A stretch of 64,000 nucleotides of DNA from Roseomonas sp. OT10 (GTDB lineage Bacteria; Pseudomonadota; Alphaproteobacteria; Acetobacterales; Acetobacteraceae): positions 4,484,001-4,548,000 of the forward strand of contig NZ_CP087719.1 in assembly GCF_020991085.1 (NCBI RefSeq), given 5' to 3'. The notes beneath the pieces are model-generated. The model did not search any database, was not told the origin of the DNA, and was given only the letters and a program-made list of their open reading frames with translations. The translations under genes and the position numbers were made by a program. Shown here piece after piece: positions 35,115 to 44,087 of the stretch; positions within the stretch are counted from its first letter, which is position 1, and each line of letters starts with the position of its first letter.

Positions 35115-36059
35115 CTATGCCGATATTCTATCTCCTTCGAGCAGCCGGCCTTCCCACACCCGCTCCTCCACCATCGCCGCCACCTCCTGCCGCAGCACCG
35201 CCTCGAAGCGCTGCACCGCCTTGGAAGCCCGTCGCCCCTGCGGCCGTGCCACCACCAGCTTGCGCGACAGGTGCGGGTCCACGACCGGGGAGGCGCCGAG
35301 CAACCCGGCCGACACCTCCTCATGCACCGCCGCGAGCGGCAGCACCGTCGCGCCCAGGCCCCTGGCCACCAAGCCCTTCAGGATTTGCAGGGCATCGGCC
35401 TCCACGGGGATGCGCAGCGCAAGGCCCAGCCGGCCCGCCTCGCGCTCCACCAGGATCCGCAGGCCGTGCTGGGGCCCCGGCAGGATCAGCTGGTGCCGCA
35501 CCAGCTCCGCGAAGGGGATCGCGTGGTGCGGCCGGGACTCGCCGCCGGCGCGCGTGATCAGGTAGAGATTCTCCATCAGCAACGGCGAGAAGCGGATGTT
35601 GCTCCCCTGCTCGGAGCCGTAGACCACCGCGACGTCCAGCTCGCCGCTGTGCAGCCAGTCCAGCAGATAGCCGCTGAAGGCGGTGACCACCCGCAGCCGC
35701 ACCTCCGGGTAGAGTTGCAGGAAGCGCTCGATCAGCCGCGTCGCCAGCACGTCGCCGACGGTGGGCGGCACGCCCAGGATCACCCGCCCCCGGACCGCGT
35801 CCGCCTCCTGCAGCAGGTCGGCGCGCGTCTCCTCGATCTGCCGCAGGATGCCGCTGACCCGTTCGCGCAGCATCTCCCCGGCCGGGGTTAGCACCATGCC
35901 GCGCCCGTGCCGGACGAAGAGCGGCACCTTCAGCTCCTCCTCCAGCAGTCGCATCTGGCGGCTCAGCGCCGGCTGGGCGATGCGCAGCCGGTCGGACGCC
36001 TTGCTCAGGCTTCCCAGATCCGCGACCTGCTGGAAGGTGTTGAGCTGCCGAAGATCCAT
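35115..36059 (-). CDS. LysR-family transcriptional regulator
   Basis: 314 residues from the ATG at 36059. The HTH is MDLRQLNTFQQVADLGSLSK and ASDRLRIAQPALSRQMRLLE, followed by the effector domain (GRVILGVPPTVGDVLATRLI). It resembles the CbbR/NAC-like aromatic-acid group in general layout, but no ligand can be assigned. It is divergent from the TPP-decarboxylase operon at 36186, and the 126-bp gap contains a GATAT/ATATC dyad near 36065-36082 typical of LysR sites. It probably regulates the operon that follows. Confidence 0.9.
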   Translation of the reverse strand: MDLRQLNTFQQVADLGSLSKASDRLRIAQPALSRQMRLLEEELKVPLFVRHGRGMVLTPAGEMLRERVSGILRQIEETRADLLQEADAVRGRVILGVPPTVGDVLATRLIERFLQLYPEVRLRVVTAFSGYLLDWLHSGELDVAVVYGSEQGSNIRFSPLLMENLYLITRAGGESRPHHAIPFAELVRHQLILPGPQHGLRILVEREAGRLGLALRIPVEADALQILKGLVARGLGATVLPLAAVHEEVSAGLLGASPVVDPHLSRKLVVARPQGRRASKAVQRFEAVLRQEVAAMVEERVWEGRLLEGDRISA

Positions 36060-36185
36060 GAAACGATATAATCCGTGGATATCTCCTTGAGCAAGATTGT
36101 CGTTCCGCAAAAGGTCCGCTCTCCCCTAGAAGCAAGGGACAGGGGGCGTCCCATCACGGCCGCGCCCGCCGCGATGAGGAAGCGC

Positions 36186-36725
36186 ATGGTCTCGGAAGCA
36201 CCGCCCGCTGGGGCACCGGCCTGGCAGCGGGACGTCTTCGACGTCCTGAAGGCCGCGAAGGTTCGGCACGTCGTCTATGTCCCCGATGCCGGGCATGCGA
36301 CCGCCATCCGGATGGCCGAGGCCGACGAGGACATCCACGCCGTCGTCCTCACCACCGAGGAGGAGGGCATCGGCTACCTCGCCGGCGCCTGGCTCGGCGG
36401 CGAGCGCGGCGCGCTGCTGATGCAGTCCAGCGGCGTGGGCAACTGCATCAACACCCTGGGCCTCGCCGCCTGCGCCCGCTTCCCGCTGCTGATGGTGGTG
36501 ACCATGCGCGGCGACTGGGCGGAGTTCAACCAGTGGCAGAACCCGATGGGGCAGGCCACCGAGGCGGCGCTGCGGCTGATGGGCGTCATGACCTGGCGCG
36601 CCGACGACCCCAGCGACGTCGCGCCCCTGCTGCGCGGCGCGGCCACCATGGCCTTCGAGGGCGACTCCGCCTGCGCCGTCCTGCTCGGGCAGCGTCTGAT
36701 CGGCGAGAAGGAGTGGGTGAAGTGA
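36186..36725 (+). CDS. TPP-dependent decarboxylase, alpha (PYR) subunit, ComD/phosphonopyruvate-decarboxylase-like
   Basis: 179 residues from the ATG at 36186, chosen because GAGGAA lies 5 bases upstream. It corresponds to the PYR half of a TPP decarboxylase: FDVLKAAKVRHVVYVPDAG, then VVLTTEEEGIGYLAGAWLGG with the Glu that activates TPP, then LLMQSSGVGNCINTL. The size and split architecture match sulfopyruvate decarboxylase ComDE and related phosphonopyruvate decarboxylases. The stop overlaps the beta-subunit GTG. Confidence 0.85.
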   Translation: MVSEAPPAGAPAWQRDVFDVLKAAKVRHVVYVPDAGHATAIRMAEADEDIHAVVLTTEEEGIGYLAGAWLGGERGALLMQSSGVGNCINTLGLAACARFPLLMVVTMRGDWAEFNQWQNPMGQATEAALRLMGVMTWRADDPSDVAPLLRGAATMAFEGDSACAVLLGQRLIGEKEWVK

Positions 36726-37309
36726 CCCCCGGCGGAACCCTGGAGCGGCGCGCGGTCGTCTCCGACCTGTTGCAGGATCGCGGCGACCTGCTCGTCGTCA
36801 CCGGCCTCGGCTCGCCCTCCTACGACGTGATGGCGGCGGGCGACCACGACCTCAACTACTACCTCTGGGCCGCGATGGGCAGCGCCATGACGGTGGGCCT
36901 CGGCCTCGCCACGGCACAACCCGACCGCCCGGTGATGGTCGTCACCGGCGACGGCGAGGCGCTGATGGGCTTCGGCGCGCTGGCCACCATCGCGCTGCGC
37001 AAGCCGCGCAACCTCTCCATCGTCATCCTCGACAACGGCCATTTCGGCGAGACGGGAATGCAGCCGAGCCATGCCGGCCAGGGCATCGAGTTCACCCGCG
37101 TCGCCCAGGCCTGCGGCTTCCCGGTGGTCGACCTCGTCACCGAGCGCCAGGGCGTGGAGCCGCTGCGCCGTCGCGTGCACGCGAAGGAGAGCCTGAACCT
37201 CGCCGTGGTGAAGATCGCCGCGGTCAACCTGCCCCGCGCCCTGCCGCCGCGCGACGGCGTCTACGTCAAGAACCGCTTCCGGATGGCGCTCGGCCACCAG
37301 CCGGCGTGA
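36722..37309 (+). CDS. TPP-dependent decarboxylase, beta (PP) subunit, ComE-like
   Basis: 195 residues from a GTG at 36722. The PP half carries the TPP diphosphate/Mg motif VTGDGEALMGFGALATIALRKPRN then ILDNGHFGETG, the GDG...N pattern. GLGSPSYDVMAAG and YYLWAAMGSAM precede it as in ComE. With the alpha subunit it decarboxylates a 2-oxo acid to an aldehyde. The aldehyde dehydrogenase immediately downstream would remove that product. The substrate is not determinable by eye. Confidence 0.86.
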   Translation: MTPGGTLERRAVVSDLLQDRGDLLVVTGLGSPSYDVMAAGDHDLNYYLWAAMGSAMTVGLGLATAQPDRPVMVVTGDGEALMGFGALATIALRKPRNLSIVILDNGHFGETGMQPSHAGQGIEFTRVAQACGFPVVDLVTERQGVEPLRRRVHAKESLNLAVVKIAAVNLPRALPPRDGVYVKNRFRMALGHQPA

Positions 37310-37317
37310 CGCCGCCC

Positions 37318-37353
37318 GGGCCGGGGCCCGCCGCGACGGGCAGGCCCCGGCCC
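37318..37353. terminator. Strong GC hairpin between the decarboxylase and aldehyde dehydrogenase genes
   Basis: GGGCCGGGGCC (37318-37328) and GGCCCCGGCCC (37343-37353) are perfect 11-bp inverted arms with a 14-base loop, inside the 70-bp gap between co-directional genes. No T-run follows. It may cause partial termination or stabilise the upstream mRNA to set different protein levels. Confidence 0.5.
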
Positions 37354-37379
37354 CAGCACACGAGAAGGGGAGGTCAGGA

Positions 37380-38867
37380 ATGGGCGACATCCGGCGCTAC
37401 CGCAACACGGTGGACGGCGAGCCGCGCGAGGGCAGCGGAGGCGACTGGATCGCGTCGCAGAACCCTTTCACCGGCGAGACCTGGGCGGAGATTCCGCGCT
37501 GCACCGCCCGGGACGCGGCGGAGGCGGTGGAGGCCGCGCATCGCGCCTTCCACCAGGGCGCCTGGCCGGCCCTGACGGCCACGGCGCGCGGCAAGCTGCT
37601 GCGCCGCCTGGGCGATCTGATCCTGCGCGACGCGGAGACGCTGGCGCGGATCGAGGTGCGGGACAACGGCAAGCTCTTCGCCGAGATGCACGGGCAGCTC
37701 CGCTACATCCCGGAATGGTTCCACTACTACGGCGGGCTGGCGGACAAGATCGAGGGCGGCGTGCTGCCGCTCGACAAGGCGGAGATGTTCGCCTTCACGA
37801 AGCACGAGCCGCTGGGCGTCGTCGTCGCCATCACGCCCTGGAACTCGCCGTTGCTGCTGCTGGCCTGGAAGCTGGCGCCGGCCCTGGCCGCGGGCTGCAC
37901 CGTGGTCATCAAGCCCTCCGAATTCACCTCCTGCTCGACCCTGGCGCTGATGGCGCTGATCGAGGAGGCGGGCTTCCCGCCCGGCGTGGTGAACACCGTC
38001 ACCGGCTATGGCGCGGAGATCGGCACGGCGCTGACCGAGCATCCGCTGGTGGCCAAGGTCGCCTTCACCGGCGGCGACGCCACGGGGGCCGCCGTCTACG
38101 GCTCCGCCGCGAAGGGGCTGAAGCACGTCACGCTGGAGCTGGGCGGCAAGTCGCCCAACATCATCTTCGACGACGCGCGGATCGAGGATGCGGTGAAGGG
38201 CGCCATCTCCGGCATCTTCGCCGCCTCCGGCCAGACCTGCATCGCCGGCTCGCGCCTGCTGGTGCAGCGCTCCGTCTATGAGGAGGTGGCGAACCGCGTC
38301 GCCGCCTTCGCCGGCACCGCGCGGCTGGGCGACCCGATGGAGCTGGAGACCCAGGTCGGCCCCATCACCACCCTGCCGCAGCGCGAGAAGGTGCTGTCCT
38401 ACATCGACATCGCCCGGAGCGAGGGCGCGCGCTGCCTGCTCGGCGGCGGCACGCCGGAAGCGCCCGGGCTGGCCCGGGGCTGGTTCGTGGAGCCCACCAT
38501 CTTCGCCGACGTGACCAACACGATGCGCATCGCGCGAGAAGAGGTGTTCGGCCCGGTGCTGTCGATCATCCCCTTCGAGGATGAGGCGCATGCGGTGGAG
38601 ATCGCCAACGACACGATCTACGGCCTGGCCGCTGGCGTCTGGACCGGCAGCACGCGGCGCGCCTTCCTGATGGCCGACCGGCTGCAGGCCGGCACCGTCT
38701 GGGTCAACACCTACCGCGCCGTCAGCTTCATGGCGCCCTTCGGCGGCTACAAGCGCAGCGGCATCGGGCGGGAAAGCGGCCAGGACGCGATCTACGAATA
38801 TCTCCAGACCAAGACGGTGTGGATGAACCTCGCCGAGGGCGTCCCGAATCCCTTCGTGCTACGCTGA
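37380..38867 (+). CDS. Aldehyde dehydrogenase family protein
   Basis: 495 residues. The N-terminal entry is TVDGEPREGSGGDWIASQNPFTGE, the cofactor block is VVVAITPWNSPLLLLAWKLAPALAAG, the catalytic Glu lies in VTLELGGKSPN and the catalytic Cys in ASGQTCIAGSRLL. The C-terminal FGGYKRSGIGRESG is standard. It oxidises an aldehyde to the acid with NAD(P). Following a two-subunit 2-oxo acid decarboxylase and preceding a 2-hydroxyacid dehydrogenase, it completes a hydroxy acid to oxo acid to aldehyde to acid sequence. Confidence 0.93.
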   Translation: MGDIRRYRNTVDGEPREGSGGDWIASQNPFTGETWAEIPRCTARDAAEAVEAAHRAFHQGAWPALTATARGKLLRRLGDLILRDAETLARIEVRDNGKLFAEMHGQLRYIPEWFHYYGGLADKIEGGVLPLDKAEMFAFTKHEPLGVVVAITPWNSPLLLLAWKLAPALAAGCTVVIKPSEFTSCSTLALMALIEEAGFPPGVVNTVTGYGAEIGTALTEHPLVAKVAFTGGDATGAAVYGSAAKGLKHVTLELGGKSPNIIFDDARIEDAVKGAISGIFAASGQTCIAGSRLLVQRSVYEEVANRVAAFAGTARLGDPMELETQVGPITTLPQREKVLSYIDIARSEGARCLLGGGTPEAPGLARGWFVEPTIFADVTNTMRIAREEVFGPVLSIIPFEDEAHAVEIANDTIYGLAAGVWTGSTRRAFLMADRLQAGTVWVNTYRAVSFMAPFGGYKRSGIGRESGQDAIYEYLQTKTVWMNLAEGVPNPFVLR

Positions 38868-38902
38868 CAGGAATTAAGGCCAACGCGCCGGGGGGAGGAC
38901 AG

Positions 38903-39931
38903 GTGGGTTCCAGCAAGATCGTGGCGCGTTTCGACCTCTGGTACCATCCGGCCATGGCGGAGCGCTTCGCCGCCGAGCCGGGGCTGGAACTCCTGACCCT
39001 GCCCCTGGCGGGCGAAGACCCGCTCGCGCAGCTCTCCAGGGCGCATGCCTACCAGATCTCCTCCGCCAAGGACGAGCTGCCGCGCCGCTGGTTCGCGGAT
39101 GCGGCGCTGCTGCGGGACTGCCCGCGGCTGCTCTGCGTCTCCACCAACGGCGCCGGCTACGACACGGTGGACGTGCCCGCCTGCACCGGGGCCGGGGTGC
39201 TGGTGGTCAACCAAGCGGGGGCCAACGCCCAGGCCGTGGCCGAGCACACGCTCGGCCTGATGCTGGGCCTGACCAAGCGCATCGTGGAAACGGACCGGCT
39301 GCTGCGGTCCGGGCGCGTCGCCTCGCGCGAGGATCTGATGGGGCAGGAGCTGGCGGGACGCGTGCTCGGCCTGGTCGGGATCGGTCATATCGGGCGCCGC
39401 GTCGCAGGCATTGCCGCGGCCTTCGGCATGACGGTGCTGGCCACGGACCCGAACCTTCCGCCCGGTGAAATCCGGCGACGTGGCGCCGAGCCCGTCGCCT
39501 TCGACGCGCTGCTGGCGCGCGCCGACGTCGTCTCGCTGCACTGCCCGCGCGGGCCGTCGACACTGGGGCTGATGGACGGCGCCGCCTTCGCCCGCATGCG
39601 GCCCGGCGCGCTCTTCGTCAGCACCGCGCGCGGCGGCATCCATGACGAGGCCGCGCTGGAAAGCGCGCTCCGCTCCGGGCATCTCGGCGGTGCCGGGCTG
39701 GATGTCTGGGAGGTGGAGCCGCCGCCCGCCGACCACCCGCTGCTGGGCCTGCGCAACGTGGTCGCGACCTTCCATACGGCGGGCGTGACCGGCGAGGCGC
39801 GGCGCAACATGGCACTCTCGGCGGCAGGGCAGGTGATCGCCGCGCTGCGCGGCGACAGGCCACCCCACATGGTCAATCCGGAGGCCTGGCCGGCCTTCCT
39901 GGAAAGGCGCGCCCGGATCCTGGGGGCCTGA
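38903..39931 (+). CDS. D-isomer-specific 2-hydroxyacid dehydrogenase
   Basis: 342 residues from a GTG at 38903, preferred because GGAGGA lies just upstream and earlier starts overlap the aldehyde dehydrogenase. The NAD motif is GLVGIGHIGRRVAGIAAAFGM. Catalytic Arg (STARGGIHDEAAL), Glu (VWEVEPP) and His (ATFHTAGVTGE) are present. It could supply the 2-oxo acid to the TPP decarboxylase encoded upstream. A TctC receptor gene follows 45 bp later, consistent with uptake of the hydroxy acid. Confidence 0.9.
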   Translation: MGSSKIVARFDLWYHPAMAERFAAEPGLELLTLPLAGEDPLAQLSRAHAYQISSAKDELPRRWFADAALLRDCPRLLCVSTNGAGYDTVDVPACTGAGVLVVNQAGANAQAVAEHTLGLMLGLTKRIVETDRLLRSGRVASREDLMGQELAGRVLGLVGIGHIGRRVAGIAAAFGMTVLATDPNLPPGEIRRRGAEPVAFDALLARADVVSLHCPRGPSTLGLMDGAAFARMRPGALFVSTARGGIHDEAALESALRSGHLGGAGLDVWEVEPPPADHPLLGLRNVVATFHTAGVTGEARRNMALSAAGQVIAALRGDRPPHMVNPEAWPAFLERRARILGA

Positions 39932-39976
39932 CGCGCCGCGACGGCAAACCACAACGACATGCCCGGAGGAAGCAAC

Positions 39977-40954
39977 ATGAAGGTCCAACGACGCGCGTTC
40001 CTGCAACTGCCCGCCGCCCTCACCCTGGCCGGCCCGGCCGCCGCGGCCGATGCCTGGCCCAGCCAGCCGATCCGCTTCATCTGCCCCTTCGCGGCCGGCG
40101 GCCCCACCGACGTCGCCGCCCGGCTGGTCGCGGATGCGCTGGGACCGGTCCTGCCACAGCGCGTCGTCGTCGAGAACCGCACCGGCTCGGGCGTGGTCAT
40201 CGGCACCGAGGCGACGGCCAAGGCGCCGCGCGACGGCTACACCTTCCTCTACAGCACGGTGGCGCATGCCGTGCTGCGGCCGCTCTTCCCCAACCTCAGC
40301 TTCGACCCGGTCAAGGACTTCCAGCCGGTCGCGCTGGTCGGCACCATCCCGATGCTGCTGATGGTGAACAAGGACGTCCCCGCGCGGAACCTCCAGGAGC
40401 TGATCGCACTGTTCCGCGCCTCGCCCGGCAAGTTCAACTACGGCAGCTCCGGCGCGGGCGGGGCGGTGCACCTGGCGACCGAGCTGTTCCTGCAGCAGGC
40501 CGGCAACCTCAAGGTGAACCACATCCCCTATCGCGGCGCGGCGCCGGCGATGCCGGACCTGCTGAACGGCAACCTCACCATGTTCCTCAACGTCGCCTCG
40601 GACGGCGTGACCAGCGTCCAGCGCGGCCAGACCCGGGCGCTCGCCGTCAGCGCGTCGCACCGCCTGCCGCAGCTTCCCGACGTGCCGACCTTCGGCGAGG
40701 CCGGTCTGGCGGGCTTCGAAGCCTATACTTGGCACATGCTCTTCGCACCGGCCGGCACCCCGATGCAGATCGTCCAGGGCATGAACGCGGCCGTGAACCG
40801 TGTGATGGGCGAGGAGCGCATGCGCCAGCGCTTCACGGAGATGACCATCGAGCCGAACGCCGCCTCGACGCCGGAAAGCGCCGCGCGATGGCTGCAGGCC
40901 GAGATCGCGAAGTGGGAGCCGCTGGTGCGCGCGGCCGGCATCACGGCCGGCTGA
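39977..40954 (+). CDS. TctC/Bug-family tripartite tricarboxylate-type binding protein
   Basis: 325-residue periplasmic receptor. GGAGGAAG precedes the ATG at 39977. The signal peptide MKVQRRAFLQLPAALTLAGPAAA has a Tat-like QRRAFLQ. The Bug hallmarks PIRFICPFAAGGPTDVAARL and VENRTGSGVVIGTEATAKA and GYTFLYS are followed by PYRGAAPAMPDLLNG. It captures a carboxylate for a TctAB-type carrier. No TctA or TctB gene is in the window. Likely imports the substrate of the preceding pathway. Confidence 0.93.
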   Translation: MKVQRRAFLQLPAALTLAGPAAAADAWPSQPIRFICPFAAGGPTDVAARLVADALGPVLPQRVVVENRTGSGVVIGTEATAKAPRDGYTFLYSTVAHAVLRPLFPNLSFDPVKDFQPVALVGTIPMLLMVNKDVPARNLQELIALFRASPGKFNYGSSGAGGAVHLATELFLQQAGNLKVNHIPYRGAAPAMPDLLNGNLTMFLNVASDGVTSVQRGQTRALAVSASHRLPQLPDVPTFGEAGLAGFEAYTWHMLFAPAGTPMQIVQGMNAAVNRVMGEERMRQRFTEMTIEPNAASTPESAARWLQAEIAKWEPLVRAAGITAG

Positions 40955-41064
40955 GGCGGGCCCGGGAGAGCGGTGATGCGGCGGATCGGCCGGGGTCGGT
41001 GGCGCGGAGAGGCGATGCCGGGGCCCCGTGGCCTCGGGTCTGACATGGGAACGAGGCAACCGGG

Positions 41065-41793
41065 ATGACCGCCCCATCTCCATCCGGCGACAGGCCCGGC
41101 CTGCTCCTGCTTCCGGGCCTGATCTGCGATGCGGCACTCTGGCAGGCCCAGCTCGGCCCGCTGGGCGAGGTTGCGCGCGTGGCGGTGGCGGACCTGACGC
41201 TGGACGACAGCATCGCCGCCATGGCCGCGCGCGCCCTCGCCGCCGCGCCGGACCGCTTCGCCCTCGCCGCGCTGTCGATGGGCGGCTACGTCGCCTTCGA
41301 GATGCTGCGCCAGGCGCCGGAGCGCATCACGCGCCTGGCGCTGCTGGACACCAGCGCCGCCCCGGACAGCGCGGCGCGGGCCTCGCAGCGCCGCGCCGGC
41401 ATTGACTCGCTGCATTACGGCCGCTTCGCCGGCGTGACCCGGCGGCTGCTGCCGCAGCTCGTGCATCCTGCGCTGGTGGACGGGCCGGTGGGCGACATGC
41501 TGCGGGCCATGGCGGCCCGGGTGGGCGGAGAGGCCTTCCTGCGGCAGCAGCAGGCCATCCTGGGCCGCGTCGATTCACGCCCGCTGCTGGCGGAGATCCG
41601 CATCCCCACCCTGGTCGCGGTGGGCGATTCCGACGTGCTCACGCCGCCGGCCGAGGCGCTGGAGATGCATCTGGGCATCGTCACATCGCGCTGGCACCTG
41701 TTCCGGCGATGCGGCCACCTGCCGCCGCTGGAGCATCCCGACGAGACCACCCAGGTCCTGCTCGACTGGCTGTCATGGCCGGTGGAAGGATGA
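41065..41793 (+). CDS. Alpha/beta-fold hydrolase
   Basis: 242 residues. The nucleophile elbow ALSMGGYVAFEML has the Ser. The acid lies in VAVGDSDVLTPP and the His in FRRCGHLPPLEHP, so the triad is complete. The oxyanion region LLLLPGLICDAALW resembles esterases of the MhpC/BioH group. It sits between two TctC genes on the same strand. It probably cleaves an ester or C-C bond in the same catabolic unit. Confidence 0.88.
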   Translation: MTAPSPSGDRPGLLLLPGLICDAALWQAQLGPLGEVARVAVADLTLDDSIAAMAARALAAAPDRFALAALSMGGYVAFEMLRQAPERITRLALLDTSAAPDSAARASQRRAGIDSLHYGRFAGVTRRLLPQLVHPALVDGPVGDMLRAMAARVGGEAFLRQQQAILGRVDSRPLLAEIRIPTLVAVGDSDVLTPPAEALEMHLGIVTSRWHLFRRCGHLPPLEHPDETTQVLLDWLSWPVEG

Positions 41794-41851
41794 GCGCCGG
41801 CGGCCGCCCGCCCGGCAGCGACCCCATCGGAATCAACGGAGGAGGAACCCC

Positions 41852-42847
41852 ATGCACCGACGCTCCCTGCTCGCCGGACTGGCCCTAGGCCCGACGGCAG
41901 CCCTGCCCCGCCCCGGCCTGGCGCAGGGCGCGGCCGGCGGCTGGCGCCCCTCGCGCCCCGTCACCATGCTGGTGCCCTTCGCCGCGGGCGGGCCCACGGA
42001 CGTCATGGCCCGCCTCCTCGCCCTGCGCATGTCCGAACGCCTCGGCCGGCCGATCGCGGTCGAGAATGTCGGCAGCGCCGGCGGCATCGTCGGCACCCAG
42101 CGCCTGGCCCGGGCCACGCCGGACGGCCATACCTTCGGGCTCGGCCACATGGGCACCCATGCGGCGAACCTCTCCTTCTACCGCCGCCTCCCCTACGACC
42201 CGGTCGCGGACTTCGAGCCGATCGGGCAATACGCCACCAATCCGATGATCCTCGGCGTGAACCCCTCCGTCGCCGGCAATGCCCAGGAGCTGCTGGCCTG
42301 GATCGCGGCGCATCCTGGCCAGATGATGGTCGCCAATGCCGGCAACGGCTCCGTCTCCTATCTCGGCGCGCTGCTCTTCGACCGTGTCTTCCAGGCCAAG
42401 GCGACGCTGGTGCCCTATCGCGGCGCGGGGCCGGCGCTGCAGGACACGGTGAACGGCGTCACCCATGCGGTGGTGGACCAGGCGCTGACCGTCATCCCGC
42501 AGGCGCAGTCGGGCGGGCTGAAGGGCATCTGCGTCACCGTGCCGCGGCGCCTGCCGCAGCTTCCCGACCTGCCCAGCTCTGCCGAGATCGGCAAGCCGGA
42601 GTTCGACATCGCCGTCTGGAACGGCGCCTTCGTCCCGAAGGGGACCCCGCCCGAGATCGTGCGCTCCCTGGCCGCGACGCTGAGCGAGACCCTGGACGAC
42701 GCCCTGATCCGCGAGCGCTTCGCCACCCTGGCGGTGGAGATCCCGCCCGCCGCGGAGCGTGGCCCGGAGCCGCTGCGCCGCCTGATCGCGAGCGAGATCG
42801 TCCGCTGGCGCCAGGTCGCCGCCGATGCGGGGGTGACGCCGGAGTAA
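41852..42847 (+). CDS. TctC/Bug-family tripartite tricarboxylate-type binding protein
   Basis: 331 residues. The signal MHRRSLLAGLALGPTAALPRPGLAQG is followed by the Bug blocks RPVTMLVPFAAGGPTDVMARL, VENVGSAGGIVGTQRLARA and VPYRGAGPALQDTVNG. It lacks accompanying TctA/B genes. Last gene of the + operon from 36 kb, before hairpin repeat copy D. Diverged clearly from the receptor at 39977, so the ligands may differ. Confidence 0.92.
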   Translation: MHRRSLLAGLALGPTAALPRPGLAQGAAGGWRPSRPVTMLVPFAAGGPTDVMARLLALRMSERLGRPIAVENVGSAGGIVGTQRLARATPDGHTFGLGHMGTHAANLSFYRRLPYDPVADFEPIGQYATNPMILGVNPSVAGNAQELLAWIAAHPGQMMVANAGNGSVSYLGALLFDRVFQAKATLVPYRGAGPALQDTVNGVTHAVVDQALTVIPQAQSGGLKGICVTVPRRLPQLPDLPSSAEIGKPEFDIAVWNGAFVPKGTPPEIVRSLAATLSETLDDALIRERFATLAVEIPPAAERGPEPLRRLIASEIVRWRQVAADAGVTPE

Positions 42848-42937
42848 CGACGGAACAGGAGGGCGCCATGCGGCCGATACAGCGGGGACAAGCTGGGCCG
42901 CGTCATACCGGCGGCGGGATGACCTGACCTGTGGCGC

Positions 42938-43275
42938 CGTGGTGTTCCGGCGGTGGACCGGGAGGGGACGCCGTCCCCTCCCAGACCCTCCCCTGCCGGG
43001 GCCACAAGCGGGCCCCGGTCCCCGCTGGGAGTTGGCTCTCCGTGGTAGGTATCAGCCTGCGGGCTGATCCCGGGGAGAGCGCGGACAGGCGGGCCTCCAG
43101 AAGAGATCCAGAAGGCGTCAGCGAGGGCTGAGGCCGGTCCCGCCGAGGAGCATGGCTCCTCGGCGCTGTGACCCCTTATCCGGCTGTCCCGCGGCAGCGC
43201 CCACCGGGTCCAGGGCCCGCAGGGTCCTGGCGGAGTGGGGGTGCGGGGGCGAGGCAGCGCCTTGCCCCCGGGGCA
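42938..43275 (+). repeat. Interspersed hairpin repeat, copy D
   Basis: Fills most of the 470-bp gap between convergent genes ending at 42847 and 43318. H1 42960-42982 has perfect 10-bp arms GGGAGGGGAC/GTCCCCTCCC with loop GCC. H2 is CCGGGGCC/GGCCCCGG. H3 has GAGGAGC/GCTCCTC arms, H4 CCAGGGCCC/GGGTCCTGG, and H5 GGGGGCGAGGC/GCCTTGCCCCC. Its first ~90 bp closely match copy E in inverse orientation. Confidence 0.85.
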
Positions 43276-43317
43276 TGGGCGCCAGACGGCAGACGTCAAG
43301 GCATCGCGCCGCGCGGA

Positions 43318-44031
43318 TCAGTAGGCTGGCCTGTATCGCATGAGGCGTTCCGAGAGGTCGGTCGTCGAGCGATCTGACCTCGGCTCAGAAACCCTGGAGC
43401 CAATGCTGCGGAGATGGCGGTCCATCACGTTGGCGGCCTCAGCGACGTCTCCAGCATCGAGCGCGTCGACGATCCTCTGGTGTTCGTTGACGGAGGAATG
43501 CGCGTCCTCGGCTCTCGCCGGCCCCCGGCTGGCGAGGACCAGGGAGGAGCGGAAGACGAGTTCTTCCACGTAGCGCCGCAGCACGCCCGGCGGGTTGAAC
43601 GAGGCGAGGAGGAGGTGGAACTCGCCGCCGAGGCGGATCGCCTCTGGCTTGCCGATCGCCGCCCGGTGCAGGACGACGTTCTCACGCAGCAGCCCGATCT
43701 GGTCCACGGTCAGGCTGTGGCCGATACGGCCGAGCAGCAGCACCTCCAGGCTGGCCCGGGTGGCGAAGACCTCCTCCGCCTCGGCCTCGCCCGGCATCGC
43801 AACGGTATTGCTGCGATTGGCCCGGACCTCCACCAGCCCCTCGCCGGCGAGCTGCGCCAGGGCGCCGCGGATGACGGTGCGGCTTACCCCGAAGGCCTCG
43901 GCGAGGGTGGCTTCGGGCAGGCGCGTGGCAGGGGGAAGCGCGCGTTCCAGGATCGCGGCGCGCAGGGCCTGGCGGATGCGGTCCACCCCCTGGCCGTCGC
44001 GGCTTTTCGTCGTGTTGTCGGCGGAGGCCAT
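43318..44031 (-). CDS. GntR-family regulator, FCD type
   Basis: 237 residues. The winged helix is AAILERALPPATRLPEATLAEAF and VSRTVIRGALAQLAGEGLVEV. The FCD domain spans the C-terminal half with LGGEFHLLLASFNPPGVLRRY. It is divergent from the TctC/hydantoinase operon that starts at 44205, with a 39-bp dyad in the gap. It most likely represses that operon until an intermediate such as a carbamoyl or amino acid accumulates; the ligand is unknown. Confidence 0.92.
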   Translation of the reverse strand: MASADNTTKSRDGQGVDRIRQALRAAILERALPPATRLPEATLAEAFGVSRTVIRGALAQLAGEGLVEVRANRSNTVAMPGEAEAEEVFATRASLEVLLLGRIGHSLTVDQIGLLRENVVLHRAAIGKPEAIRLGGEFHLLLASFNPPGVLRRYVEELVFRSSLVLASRGPARAEDAHSSVNEHQRIVDALDAGDVAEAANVMDRHLRSIGSRVSEPRSDRSTTDLSERLMRYRPAY

Positions 44032-44087
44032 CGGGGACGATGTCCTAGAGGATCGTGACCGAAAGAGAAGCGGCAGAATGATGCTTG

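Noticed and set aside
36186-37309. Assignment as true sulfopyruvate decarboxylase (comDE) in coenzyme M or sulfonate metabolism
   Set aside because: Only the split architecture and general TPP motifs are seen; no sulfonate-specific neighbour (for example sulfolactate dehydrogenase or sulfoacetaldehyde acetyltransferase) is present, so only a family-level call is made.
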